The notes beneath the pieces were generated by a model. That model had not been told where the DNA came from and did not search any database. It worked only from the letters and a program-made list of their open reading frames with translations. 64,000 bases of DNA from NCBI RefSeq assembly GCF_040182365.1, contig NZ_CP144460.1, positions 2,046,001-2,110,000 of the forward strand, written 5' to 3'. The number at the start of each line of letters is the position of its first letter. The stretch's first letter is position 1. Positions 29,787 through 39,123 of this stretch are shown here, piece after piece. The translations under genes and the position numbers were made by a program. The stretch comes from Xanthomonas sp. 10-10 (lineage in GTDB: Bacteria; Pseudomonadota; Gammaproteobacteria; Xanthomonadales; Xanthomonadaceae).

Positions 29787-32495
29787 ATGGCAGAAACCGC
29801 CAAGGAAATCATCCAGGTCAACCTGGAAGACGAGATGCGCAAGAGCTATCTCGATTACGCCATGAGCGTGATCGTGGGCCGCGCACTCCCCGATGCCCGT
29901 GATGGCCTCAAACCTGTGCACCGCCGCGTGTTGTTCGCGATGCACGAACTGGGCGCCCACAGCAACAAGGCCTACTTCAAGTCGGCGCGTATCGTCGGCG
30001 ACGTCATCGGTAAATACCATCCGCACGGCGACCAGTCGGTGTACGACACGCTGGTGCGCATGGCGCAGCCGTTCTCGTTGCGCTACATGATGGTGGACGG
30101 CCAGGGTAACTTCGGTTCGGTCGACGGCGACTCCGCCGCGGCGATGCGTTATACCGAGTCGCGCATGTCGCGGCTGGCGCATGAACTGATGGCCGATATC
30201 GACAAGGAAACCGTCGATTTCCAGCCCAATTACGATGAAAAGGAACTGGAACCGACGGTCATGCCGACGCGGTTCCCGAGCCTGCTGGTCAACGGTTCGG
30301 CCGGTATCGCGGTGGGCATGGCCACCAATATCCCGCCGCACAACCTGACCGAGGCGATCAACGCCTGCATCGCGCTGATCGACACGCCCGAGCTGGACGT
30401 CGAAGGCTTGATGGAATACATCCCGGGCCCGGATTTCCCCACCGCCGGCATCATCAACGGCACCGCCGGCATTGCCGCGGGCTATCGCACCGGCCGCGGC
30501 CGCGTGCGCATCCGCGCCAAGGCCGATGTGGAAGTGGCCGACAACGGCCGCGAGGCGATCGTCGTCACCGAGATCCCGTACCAGGTCAACAAGGCGCGGC
30601 TGATCGAAAAGATCGCCGAGCTGGTCAAGGAAAAGAAGCTCGAAGGCATCAGCGAGCTGCGCGATGAGTCCGACAAGGACGGCATGCGCATCTACATCGA
30701 AATCAAGCGCGGCGAGTCGGCCGAGGTTGTGCTCAACAACCTGTACCAGCAAACCCAGATGGAGTCGGTGTTCGGCATCAACATGGTGGCGCTGATCGAC
30801 GGTCGCCCGCAGTTGATGAACCTCAAGCAGATGCTGGAGGCGTTCATCCGCCACCGCCGCGAGGTGGTCACCCGCCGCACCATTTACGAACTGCGCAAGG
30901 CGCGTGCGCGTGCGCATGTGCTGGAAGGCCTGACCGTTGCGTTGGCCAACATCGATGAAATGATCGAGTTGATCAAGACCTCGGCCAACCCGCAGGAAGC
31001 GCGCGAGCGCATGCTGGCCAAGACCTGGGAACCGGGTCTGGTCGGTGCGCTGCTGGGCGCGGCCGGCGCCGAGGCCTCCAAGCCGGAAGACCTGGCGCCC
31101 GGCGTGGGCCTGGCCAATGGTTTCTATCAGCTCAGCGAAGTGCAGGCCGCGCAGATCCTGGAAATGCGTCTGCATCGCCTGACCGGGTTGGAACAGGAAA
31201 AGCTGACCGACGAGTACAAGCAGTTGCTCGAGGTCATCCAGGGCCTGATCCGCATCCTGGAAAACCCGGACGTGCTGCTGCAGGTGATCCGCGACGAGCT
31301 GATCAACATCCGCGAAGAGTATGGCGACGAGCGCCGCACCGAGATCCGTCACAGCGAAGAAGATCTGGATATTCTCGATCTGATCGCGCCGGAAGACGTG
31401 GTGGTGACGCTGTCGCACGCCGGTTATGCCAAGCGTCAGCCGGTGAGCGCGTATCGCGCGCAGCGGCGTGGTGGCCGTGGCCGTTCTGCCGCAGCGACCA
31501 AGGAAGAGGATTTCATCGACCAGCTGTGGCTGGTCAACACGCACGACACGCTGCTGACCTTCACCAGCAGCGGCAAGGTGTTCTGGCTGCCTGTGCATCA
31601 ATTGCCGGAAGCCGGCTCCAATGCGCGTGGCCGCCCGATCATCAACTGGATTCCGCTGGAATCCGGCGAGCGGGTGCAGGCGGTATTGCCGGTGCGCGAA
31701 TACGCCGACAACCGCTTTGTGTTCTTCGCTACCCGCAACGGTACCGTCAAGAAGACCCCGCTGAGCGAATTCGCCTTCCGTCTGGCGCGCGGCAAGATCG
31801 CCATCAATCTGGATGAAGGCGATGCGCTGGTCGGCGTGGCCCTGACCGATGGCGATCGCGACGTGCTGTTGTTCGCCTCCAACGGCAAGACCGTGCGCTT
31901 CGGCGAGTCCACCGTGCGTTCGATGGGCCGTACCGCCACTGGCGTGCGTGGTATCCGCATGCCCAAGGGCGAGGAAGTGGTCAGCCTGATCGTGTCCGAC
32001 CCGGCCGGTGGCATCGAGATCGAGTCCGATGAAGACGCTGCCGACGAAGTCGTCGACACCGCCGACGGCGCCGATGCAGGCGTGATTGAAGTCGCCGACG
32101 ACGGCAATGTGGCCTATATCCTCACCGCCACCGAGAACGGCTACGGCAAACGCACTCCGCTGGCCGAATATCCGCGCAAGGGGCGCGGTACGCAGGGCGT
32201 GATCGGTATCCAGACCACCGAGCGCAACGGCAAGTTGGTGCGTGCGGTGCTGCTGGGCGCTACCGACGAAGTGTTGCTGATCTCCGATGGCGGCACCCTG
32301 GTGCGCACACGCGGTTCGGAAATTTCGCGCGTGGGCCGCAATACCCAGGGCGTGACGTTGATCCGCTTGTCCAAGGGCGAAAAGCTGCAGGCGGTCGAAC
32401 GCCTGGATGCATCGCTGGATGAAGTGGACGACGTGGCGGACGACGCGGGCGCAACCGCCGAGTCCGTCGCACTGCCACCGGCAACCGAAGAGTGA
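29787..32495 (+). CDS. gyrA: DNA gyrase subunit A
   Basis: The breakage-reunion subunit of gyrase; Tyr122 ('[11 protein letters not shown]') attacks DNA. The 902-residue product has the winged-helix and tower domains, then six C-terminal beta-pinwheel blades with the GyrA box near '[10 protein letters not shown]'. Relative to the E. coli numbering, which is exact in this region, the quinolone-pocket residues are Gln83 (Ser in E. coli), Ser84 and Asp87. An acidic insert lies in the C-terminal domain ('[18 protein letters not shown]'). An acidic tail ends the protein. It is monocistronic, between its own promoter and a strong terminator. Confidence 0.98.
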   Translation: MAETAKEIIQVNLEDEMRKSYLDYAMSVIVGRALPDARDGLKPVHRRVLFAMHELGAHSNKAYFKSARIVGDVIGKYHPHGDQSVYDTLVRMAQPFSLRYMMVDGQGNFGSVDGDSAAAMRYTESRMSRLAHELMADIDKETVDFQPNYDEKELEPTVMPTRFPSLLVNGSAGIAVGMATNIPPHNLTEAINACIALIDTPELDVEGLMEYIPGPDFPTAGIINGTAGIAAGYRTGRGRVRIRAKADVEVADNGREAIVVTEIPYQVNKARLIEKIAELVKEKKLEGISELRDESDKDGMRIYIEIKRGESAEVVLNNLYQQTQMESVFGINMVALIDGRPQLMNLKQMLEAFIRHRREVVTRRTIYELRKARARAHVLEGLTVALANIDEMIELIKTSANPQEARERMLAKTWEPGLVGALLGAAGAEASKPEDLAPGVGLANGFYQLSEVQAAQILEMRLHRLTGLEQEKLTDEYKQLLEVIQGLIRILENPDVLLQVIRDELINIREEYGDERRTEIRHSEEDLDILDLIAPEDVVVTLSHAGYAKRQPVSAYRAQRRGGRGRSAAATKEEDFIDQLWLVNTHDTLLTFTSSGKVFWLPVHQLPEAGSNARGRPIINWIPLESGERVQAVLPVREYADNRFVFFATRNGTVKKTPLSEFAFRLARGKIAINLDEGDALVGVALTDGDRDVLLFASNGKTVRFGESTVRSMGRTATGVRGIRMPKGEEVVSLIVSDPAGGIEIESDEDAADEVVDTADGADAGVIEVADDGNVAYILTATENGYGKRTPLAEYPRKGRGTQGVIGIQTTERNGKLVRAVLLGATDEVLLISDGGTLVRTRGSEISRVGRNTQGVTLIRLSKGEKLQAVERLDASLDEVDDVADDAGATAESVALPPATEE

Positions 32496-32526
32496 TCGTG
32501 TAGCGTCATCGCTGCAGTCGAACGAA

Positions 32527-32553
32527 AACGCCGGCAATGCCGGCGTTTTTTTT
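32527..32553 (+). terminator. Intrinsic terminator of gyrA
   Basis: A 9-bp perfect stem, AACGCCGGC/GCCGGCGTT, with a three-base loop, runs directly into eight or more T residues. It lies about 30 bp after the gyrA stop. Confidence 0.9.
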
Positions 32554-32717
32554 TGCGTTCCAGTGTTACGTGCTTGGTTTGTTGCACGCGATGACATGTG
32601 CAACGCAGTGTTTACCCTTCATCCCCGCGAAAAACGCGGTGCTTTCACCGCTGCAGGTCGAAGGTAAGTGGCGGTGCGGCGGCGTTGCGTCGCCGCTGAG
32701 TCGAAGAGGAACAACTG

Positions 32718-35189
32718 ATGACGAATGTGGATCGTCCTTCCGGTCGCGGCCATTGGGCGCTTGCGATCCTGGCAGGCGTGATTGCCGTACTGGGTGCGGT
32801 GTTGCTGGCCGGTGGCGTGTGGTTGGCCGCGCTGGGTGGATCCTGGTATTACGCTCCGGCTGGTGCGGCGATGCTGATTTCAGGCGTGTTGCTGTTGCGT
32901 GGCCGCAACGCGGGCGCGTGGTGGTTTGCAGCTGTGGTGGCCGGCTCGCTGCTCTGGACATGGTGGGAGTCGGGCAGCGATTACTGGCGTTGGGTGCCGC
33001 GCCTGGGCCTGATCGTCGGTCTGGCGTTGGTGCTTGCGCTGCTGTTGCCCAGGCTGCAACGCCCGGTATCGCGCGCGGTGTCGCGCAGCGTGGCGGGTGT
33101 GTTGGCGGCGGTGTTTGTAGTCGCGTTTGCGTTGGCGTTCAAGCCGTTTGGGGTAACCGAGGCCGATGGCGCGTTGGCCCATGCTGCAGGGATGGTCGGC
33201 GGCCTGGTCAATGGCGATGCATCGGCAGCGTCTGCAACGACCGACGTGCAACCGGCCAACGCGCCCGCCGACGGCGATTGGGCCGCATACGGGCGTAGCC
33301 AGGCAGGTCAGCGCTATTCGCCGCTGCAACAGATCAACCGCGACAACGTCGCGCAGCTGCAGCAGGCCTGGGTCTTCCACACCGCAGACTTGCCAAGCAA
33401 GCGCTGGGGCGCGGAAACCACGCCGTTGAAGGTGGGCAACAGCCTGTACCTGTGTACTGCGCGCAACCAGGTGATCGCGCTGGATGCGTCCAGCGGCAAG
33501 CAGCGCTGGCGCTACGACCCCAAGGTCAGGGACGAGGCGATTCCGTATACCGCCGCGTGCCGTGGCGTGTCGTATTACGAGGTGCCGGCCGTGACCACGA
33601 CGGGCGCTGCCGAGGCCGCAACCGCCGGTTCGGCGCTGTGCCGCACGCGGGTGATCGAAGGCACGCTGGATGGACGCCTGATTGCGCTGGATGCACGTAG
33701 CGGTCAACTGTGCCCGGACTTCGGCAGCAATGGCCAGGTCGATATCACCGTGGGCATGGGCGACACCCCGCCGGGCTATGTGTCGATCAATTCGCCGCCG
33801 GCCATCGTGCGCGGCGTGGTGGTCACCGGCCATCAGGTGCTGGATGGACAGAAGCGCTACGAACCCTCCGGTGTGATCGAAGGGTTCGACGCGATCACCG
33901 GAAAACTGCGCTGGGCCTGGGACATGACCCATCCGGACTGGAATGGCGCACCACCGCCGGGCCAGACCTGGACGCGTGGTACGCCCAATATGTGGACCAC
34001 CGCCGCTGCGGACGAGCAGTTGGGCTATGTGTACCTGCCGATGGGCAACTCCACCGCCGATTACTGGAGCAGCTCGCGTACGCCGCAGGAGAATCGCTAC
34101 GCGACCTCGCTGGTGGCGCTGGATGTCACCACCGGCAAGCCGGTGTGGAATTTCCAGACCACTCATATCGATGCCTGGGATTACGACCTGGGTTCGCAGC
34201 CGAGCCTGATCGATTTCCCCAAGGACGGCGTCAACGTGCCGGCGGTGTTGCTGCCGAGCAAGCAGGGCGAGCTGTATGTGCTGGATCGACGCACCGGCAA
34301 GCCGCTGGTTGGCGTGGAAGAGCGCGCGGTGCCCGCCGGTGGCGTCGAGCCACAGATGCGCGCAAAGACCCAGCCGTTTTCGCTGTATCACACGTTGCGC
34401 AAGCCGGATCTGACCGAACGCGACATGTGGGGCATGACCCCGATCGACCAATTGGTGTGTCGTATCCAGTTCCGCAAAGCCAGTTACAAGGGCATCTACA
34501 CCCCACCGGAAGCCGAGCGGCATTCGATCGAATACCCCGGTTACAACGGCGGCTCCGATTGGGGCAGCGTGGCGGTGGACCCGCAGCGCGGCGTGATCGT
34601 GGCCAATTACAACGACATGCCGAACTACAACCTGCTGGTGCCGCGGGCCAAGGCCGACAAGCTGGGCTGGGCGCCGCGCGACCAGGTGCGCGGCGATGCA
34701 GGTGGCGCAGAAGGCGCGGGCGACCCGCAGGCCGGCACGCCGTATGCGATCAACGTCAACGCCGGCTGGCGGCTGCCGTTCACCAAGCTGTTGTGCAAGG
34801 AACCGCCGTATGGCGGCATCCGCGCCATCGATCTGGCCAGCGGCAAGACGCTGTGGGATCGCCCGTTCGGCAGTGCGCGCGGCAACGGCCCGTTCGGCAT
34901 CCGCTCCGGCCTGCCGATCGAGATCGGGACGCCCAACAACGGTGGCTCGGTAGTGACTGCGGGCGGGCTGATCTTCATCGCGGCAGCCACCGACGACCTG
35001 ATCCGCGCCATCGACCTGTCGACAGGCAAGGAGCTCTGGCACGCCAAGTTGCCGGCAGGCGGGCAGGCCAACCCCATGGTGTATTCCTATGGCGGCCGCG
35101 AGTACCTGGTGATCATGGCCGGCGGCCACCACTTCATGGAAACCCCGGCAGGCGACGCGTTGATCGCCTACGCATTACCGCAGCATTAG
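32718..35189 (+). CDS. gcd: Membrane-bound PQQ-dependent glucose dehydrogenase
   Basis: Oxidises periplasmic glucose to gluconolactone and passes electrons to ubiquinone. The 823-residue product has five N-terminal membrane helices within residues 12-145. A large periplasmic eight-bladed propeller follows, starting 'DWAAYGRSQAGQRYSPLQQINRDNVAQLQQAW' and containing repeated 'W' docking motifs (for example 'ASGKQRWRYDPK', 'TGKLRWAWDM', 'TGKPVWNFQ', 'TGKELWHAKLP'). Length and layout match the quinoprotein Gcd family. The ATG is preceded by GAGGA. It is flanked by terminators on both sides, so it is a single-gene unit. Apoenzyme activity needs PQQ; no pqq genes are in the window. Confidence 0.95.
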   Translation: MTNVDRPSGRGHWALAILAGVIAVLGAVLLAGGVWLAALGGSWYYAPAGAAMLISGVLLLRGRNAGAWWFAAVVAGSLLWTWWESGSDYWRWVPRLGLIVGLALVLALLLPRLQRPVSRAVSRSVAGVLAAVFVVAFALAFKPFGVTEADGALAHAAGMVGGLVNGDASAASATTDVQPANAPADGDWAAYGRSQAGQRYSPLQQINRDNVAQLQQAWVFHTADLPSKRWGAETTPLKVGNSLYLCTARNQVIALDASSGKQRWRYDPKVRDEAIPYTAACRGVSYYEVPAVTTTGAAEAATAGSALCRTRVIEGTLDGRLIALDARSGQLCPDFGSNGQVDITVGMGDTPPGYVSINSPPAIVRGVVVTGHQVLDGQKRYEPSGVIEGFDAITGKLRWAWDMTHPDWNGAPPPGQTWTRGTPNMWTTAAADEQLGYVYLPMGNSTADYWSSSRTPQENRYATSLVALDVTTGKPVWNFQTTHIDAWDYDLGSQPSLIDFPKDGVNVPAVLLPSKQGELYVLDRRTGKPLVGVEERAVPAGGVEPQMRAKTQPFSLYHTLRKPDLTERDMWGMTPIDQLVCRIQFRKASYKGIYTPPEAERHSIEYPGYNGGSDWGSVAVDPQRGVIVANYNDMPNYNLLVPRAKADKLGWAPRDQVRGDAGGAEGAGDPQAGTPYAINVNAGWRLPFTKLLCKEPPYGGIRAIDLASGKTLWDRPFGSARGNGPFGIRSGLPIEIGTPNNGGSVVTAGGLIFIAAATDDLIRAIDLSTGKELWHAKLPAGGQANPMVYSYGGREYLVIMAGGHHFMETPAGDALIAYALPQH

Positions 35190-35208
35190 TGCTGGAAGTG
35201 GAAACAAA

Positions 35209-35235
35209 AACGCGCCGATAACGGCGCGTTTTTTT
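35209..35235 (+). terminator. Intrinsic terminator of gcd
   Basis: A 9-bp perfect stem, AACGCGCCG/CGGCGCGTT, with a four-base loop, is followed by a run of seven T (including stem bases). It lies 20 bp after the gcd stop. The upstream AAAAA lets it also serve the opposite strand. Confidence 0.9.
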
Positions 35236-35308
35236 GCGCTGGCCAGGCGCGGCTTCAAGGCCATCAATCCATGCGCAGGCGGTGACTCCACAGTTCGCGC
35301 CACACACG

Positions 35309-35343
35309 CTCTTACGATTCCCGATTCCCGATTCCCGATTCCC
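35309..35343 (+). repeat. GATTCCC heptamer array, copy 2
   Basis: Four perfect tandem copies of GATTCCC occupy 35,316-35,343, preceded by GCTCTTAC. Copy 1 at 15,189-15,225 has the same flank but degenerate units. The array sits between gcd and the downstream convergent gene, 5 bp from the latter's stop. Confidence 0.7.
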
Positions 35344-35347
35344 GAAC

Positions 35348-36076
35348 TCACTGCGCCACTGCCACCGCATCGTCCTGCACCGCATCTCGCACATCCTGCG
35401 CCAGCGTTGCCTTGACGATGATCGAGCGGATGGCGTCGGTGGCCTCCGACAGCGGCACGTCGCTGCTCAGGCGCTGGAAGGTATCGCGGCTGTTGTAGCC
35501 GGAGCCGTCCTTCAGATAGTGCTCGTACATCGACAGCAGATCCTGGCAGGCGGTGATCAATGCGGGGATATTGCCGCGTACCAACGCGTGGCCGATCTGG
35601 TCGAAACTGTGCAGGCAGTCGGCCAGCCAATGCAGATCGTAACGTGCGGTGCTGGGCTCGGGCGCATTGTGACCGCGGCTGTAGGCGCTGTAGCGGCGCA
35701 GGCTGCGGGCGACGCGCGCCACGTGGGCAAACAGCGTTCCGATCTCGTTGGCGATATCCAGCTGTTGCACCATGACCATCGGGATCACTTGCTCGGGCGC
35801 GTCCGAGCCCTGCTGTTCTACGGCGCTTTGTTCCTGCTGCTCCAGCGACTGCTTGAGCACGGTGTAACTGCGCTGCAGCGATTCCAGCTCCAGCGTCGTG
35901 GCTGCGGCGCGCGCCTTGAGCTGCGACAGCGCCGCCTGATAGCGCGCAAGACTGTCCTGGGTGCTGGCGTGCTGCCCGTACTCGGCGTTGAGCTGGCGCC
36001 CACGCACGTACGCCAGCCCCGTGGCGATGAGCGCCCAGAGTGCGAAAGCAGGCACCAGGTAGATCAGGATGCCCAT
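35348..36076 (-). CDS. Membrane-anchored coiled-coil protein, unknown function
   Basis: The 242-residue product has an N-terminal membrane helix (residues 3-24, 'ILIYLVPAFALWALIATGLAYV'). A heptad-like helix near 40-95 rich in Ala, Gln, Leu and Glu ('LSQLKARAAATTLELESLQR') and a helical C-terminal region of about 140 residues follow. The start is the inner Met, which has GAGGA seven bases upstream. It is transcribed in the same direction as, and downstream of, the two acyltransferase genes. I do not recognise the family. Confidence 0.7.
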   Translation of the reverse strand: MGILIYLVPAFALWALIATGLAYVRGRQLNAEYGQHASTQDSLARYQAALSQLKARAAATTLELESLQRSYTVLKQSLEQQEQSAVEQQGSDAPEQVIPMVMVQQLDIANEIGTLFAHVARVARSLRRYSAYSRGHNAPEPSTARYDLHWLADCLHSFDQIGHALVRGNIPALITACQDLLSMYEHYLKDGSGYNSRDTFQRLSSDVPLSEATDAIRSIIVKATLAQDVRDAVQDDAVAVAQ

Positions 36077-36200
36077 GGGGATTCCTCGAAACGTTGCATA
36101 CATTGTCGGCCTGCAACGTCCAGTCTTGAGGGCAATCACCGCACCACTGCGAGAGGGCACTCAGCAGCCGCAGCGCCAACGGCACGAGCGGACGACCGGC

Positions 36201-37295
36201 TCAGCGCACCGGGTCGCCCGCCGGCACGGGCGTTGCCGCCATGGCCGGCGCATGTACACCCAGCGCGGTTGCAGGCTGGCGCAGCAAACGCAGGCCGAGG
36301 CGACGCAGCAGGGTATTGGCCGGCATTTCGAGCCATCCGTACATCAACCAGGACGCGGCCACGATCGCCAGCAGCACCGGCAGAGCGAGGGCGGGCTGGG
36401 GAGCGCGGTCGCCGAGCAGCGCCAGGGCGATATAGATGACCGGCGCATTCAACAGATACATCGAGAAACTGCAGTCCCCGCACAGGCGGATGAGGCGATT
36501 CCCCAGAAGGCGTGCGCTCAATCGGGTGTCGAAAGAGAAAAGGAAGACGAAGACCCCGGTAAATCCGGCGGTTTCCAGGTCCAGATAGAGCGTGCGCGCG
36601 GTGCCGAGGTCGAGATCGATCACGCCGGTGAAGACCATCACGCACAGCACGATCGCTGCCGCCTGCACGCAGGCCAGCGCCGTCATGCCTGCGGTGGCGG
36701 GCACCTGGCTGCGGATCAGGCCCAGCACGACGCCGGTGCAGAAGTAATGGATCTTCGAGCCTACGAAGGTGCCAGGAAACTGGGCGCGATAAGTGACCAG
36801 GACAACCACCAATGCCAGCGCCACGATCAGCGGGGCAGCATTGCCCTTGCTGCGCAGGGCATGCAGGGACATCCACAGCCCGACGAAGATTGCGTAAAAC
36901 TGGACCTCCGGCGGAATGCTCCAGAGCGCCGATACATTCCCGGAAAACAGCAGGTGCCGCAGCAGGTTGCCGTTGTGGATGGGATAGACAAAGTTGGGGT
37001 CGACCAGGGTGTAGATCATGTAAGAGAGGATGACGATCGCCAGGTACGCCGGCGCAATGCGCGCGAATCTGGAAATGGCATAACGGCCGATCGCCCGGCT
37101 GCTCGGATCCTTGTCGCCATACAAAAAGGCCATCAGGAAACCGCTCAGGGTGAAAAACACCATGACGCCGAGTTCGCCCAGATGCAGATCGCTGCCGACG
37201 AAGAAGCCTTGTTCGCCCAAATGGTCGTAAACCACCATCAGCGCGGCCAGGCCGCGAATGCCGGTCAGCGCGTCGATCCGTCTTTCCTGCTCCAT
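36201..37295 (-). CDS. Acyltransferase 3 family membrane protein, copy A
   Basis: A 364-residue integral membrane acyltransferase of the OafA/NodX/ExoZ type, which O-acylates polysaccharide or lipid heads. It has about ten membrane segments, the N-terminal 'RIDALTGIRGLAALMVVYDH' with the conserved His of the family, 'VMVFFTLSGFLMAFLYG' and 'RFARIAPAYL'. 'SALWSIPPEVQFYAIF' and a late 'CSFSMYLLNAPVIY' are also typical. It is paralogous to the gene immediately upstream (37,530-38,654). The acceptor (LPS, EPS or other) is not indicated by neighbours. Confidence 0.88.
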   Translation of the reverse strand: MEQERRIDALTGIRGLAALMVVYDHLGEQGFFVGSDLHLGELGVMVFFTLSGFLMAFLYGDKDPSSRAIGRYAISRFARIAPAYLAIVILSYMIYTLVDPNFVYPIHNGNLLRHLLFSGNVSALWSIPPEVQFYAIFVGLWMSLHALRSKGNAAPLIVALALVVVLVTYRAQFPGTFVGSKIHYFCTGVVLGLIRSQVPATAGMTALACVQAAAIVLCVMVFTGVIDLDLGTARTLYLDLETAGFTGVFVFLFSFDTRLSARLLGNRLIRLCGDCSFSMYLLNAPVIYIALALLGDRAPQPALALPVLLAIVAASWLMYGWLEMPANTLLRRLGLRLLRQPATALGVHAPAMAATPVPAGDPVR

Positions 37296-37529
37296 TGCAG
37301 TCCCACTCCATGCATTTGCGGGCAGGCACGGTGGCGCCTATCGTCGGCGCAGGTCGTGCTGCGGTAAGCCAGGAGTCCCCATGAGTCCTGTCCCGGACAT
37401 AAGCGTACCTGACAGTATGGCTGCGGAAAAGAGCCAGGCCATGCGCTCGCAGGACGTGCTGCGATGTCACGTGGCTGGCTGCAATGGCGCTGCGTGGATC
37501 GGCCTGGCTCCGGCCGGATGGGCGCGGCC

Positions 37530-38654
37530 TTACGGTCGCTCGACTTGCACGCCCTGTCCGACCTGTGGCGCCTGGATCAGTACTGGCCCGGCACCTTCCA
37601 CCGCCGCAGGCACAACGACCGGCGCGCTGCGCGGGCGCAGCAACAGCCACGTCCCCAGCTGGCGCAGCAGGGTATTTCCCGGCATTTCGATCAGGCGGTA
37701 CATCGTCCAGGCGGCCGCGATGGTGATCGCAATGATCGGCAAGGCCAGCGCCGGCCTTGGGGGCAGGCCGCCCATGACCGCCAGGGCGGCGTAGATGATC
37801 GGGATATTCAGCAGATACATCGAGAAACTGCATTCGCCGCTGAGCATCATCAAGCGGTTGCCGAGCAGGCGCTTGCTCAGCCCGGTGTCGAAGGAGAACA
37901 GGAACACGAAGATGCCGGCGAAGCCAGCGGTCTCCAGCGTGAGGTAAAGCTCGCGCTTGGAGCCTAGATCGACATCGATAATGCCCAGGATGACCGCAAG
38001 CACCAGCCCGATGACGCCGGCCTGCAGCACCGCCAGGGTGGTCATGTTGACGCTGGCGCCAACCCGGGTGCGCACCAGGCCGAACACCACGCCGGCCAGG
38101 AAATAATGGATCTTGGAGCCGATAAAGGTGCCGGGCAGCTGTGCCCTGTAGGCGATGAGCATCAGGATGGTGCCGAGCACCGCCACCATCAGGGTGACAT
38201 TGCTGTTGGTGCGGAAGGCACGCAGCGCAAACCAGATGCCCACGAAGATCACGTAGAACTGGACCTCCGGCGGAATGCTCCACAGCGCGGACACGTTGCC
38301 GGAAAACAACAGATGGCGTAACAGGTTGTCGTGGCTGATGGCGTAGACGAACTGCGGATCGACCAGGTTGTAGATCAAATAGGACGCCAGCACGACAGTC
38401 AGGTAGGCCGGAGCAATGCGCGAGAATCTGGAAATGGCGTAGCGCGCCACCGAGGGGTAATTGGGGTCTCTCTCTCCGTAGAGAAAGGCCATCAGAAACC
38501 CGCTCAGGGTAAAGAACACCATGACGCCCATCTCACCTGGAAACAGGTGGGTATCGGTGAAGAATCTTTCTTCCGCCAGATGCGCGTAGACGACAAGCAA
38601 CGCAGCAAGACCGCGGATACCGGTCAACGAATCGATGCGCTGTTCCTGCTGCAT
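37530..38654 (-). CDS. Acyltransferase 3 family membrane protein, copy B
   Basis: A 374-residue paralogue of the gene at 36,201-37,295, with the same motifs in the same order ('RIDSLTGIRGLAALLVVYAH', 'VMVFFTLSGFLMAFLYG', 'SALWSIPPEVQFYVIF', 'CSFSMYLLNIPIIY'). The two proteins align end to end with few gaps and are most similar in the first 150 residues. The C-terminal tails differ: this one ends in a Val/Pro-rich 'RSAPVVVPAAVEGAGPVLIQ'. The pair looks like an old tandem duplication with later divergence. Confidence 0.88.
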   Translation of the reverse strand: MQQEQRIDSLTGIRGLAALLVVYAHLAEERFFTDTHLFPGEMGVMVFFTLSGFLMAFLYGERDPNYPSVARYAISRFSRIAPAYLTVVLASYLIYNLVDPQFVYAISHDNLLRHLLFSGNVSALWSIPPEVQFYVIFVGIWFALRAFRTNSNVTLMVAVLGTILMLIAYRAQLPGTFIGSKIHYFLAGVVFGLVRTRVGASVNMTTLAVLQAGVIGLVLAVILGIIDVDLGSKRELYLTLETAGFAGIFVFLFSFDTGLSKRLLGNRLMMLSGECSFSMYLLNIPIIYAALAVMGGLPPRPALALPIIAITIAAAWTMYRLIEMPGNTLLRQLGTWLLLRPRSAPVVVPAAVEGAGPVLIQAPQVGQGVQVERP

Positions 38655-39123
38655 GAGTGGGGGCTCTCAGTGTGATCCATACGAAAAACCCGCGCCTGCC
38701 GGGGGCGCGATGTCGTTTGAGTGCGTTTCAAGATCGGTACCGGTCAGACGCTTCCCCACGTTCGTCTGACTTGCCGCGAGCTTACTCGATCGGCAGGTTG
38801 CGCATTATCGTTTTGCCTGGCGTTATCGAGAGTCGTGACCAAGATCACTCTGCGTCCAGCTCGCCCGCAACGATGCATTCAACAGCTGCGTAGCGAACTG
38901 ATGTGTGCGGCGCGATGCAGCGGAGTGAGCCGCTGCATCAGCGGCACTGCATCAGCGGAGTAAACCAACGCCTGTGTGCGGCGGTTCAGTGGTGACCCTG
39001 CGCACGATGCAATCGTTAAAAGCTGCGGCTGCCGTCGGTTACGACAGGGGCGCACGCACGCCGCTGTGTGCTGCCGCGTCCGCAGCCGCGACCCACTTCC
39101 GCCCCATTGGCGGAATGCGAGCA
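38655..39123. other. Intergenic stretch with two hairpins
   Basis: There is no recognisable gene. It holds a 10-bp perfect stem at 38,914-38,939 (GATGCAGCGG / CCGCTGCATC, six-base loop) and a 7-bp stem at 39,097-39,115 (TTCCGCC / GGCGGAA). The latter lies just after the hutU stop on the minus strand and may help end the hut operon, though no T-run follows. Confidence 0.5.

Noticed and set aside
28158-32603. 1,481-codon open frame antisense to gyrA and mtnA
   Set aside because: Same cause: GC-rich third positions keep the opposite frame open. The composition is His/Gln/Arg/Gly-rich without domains.
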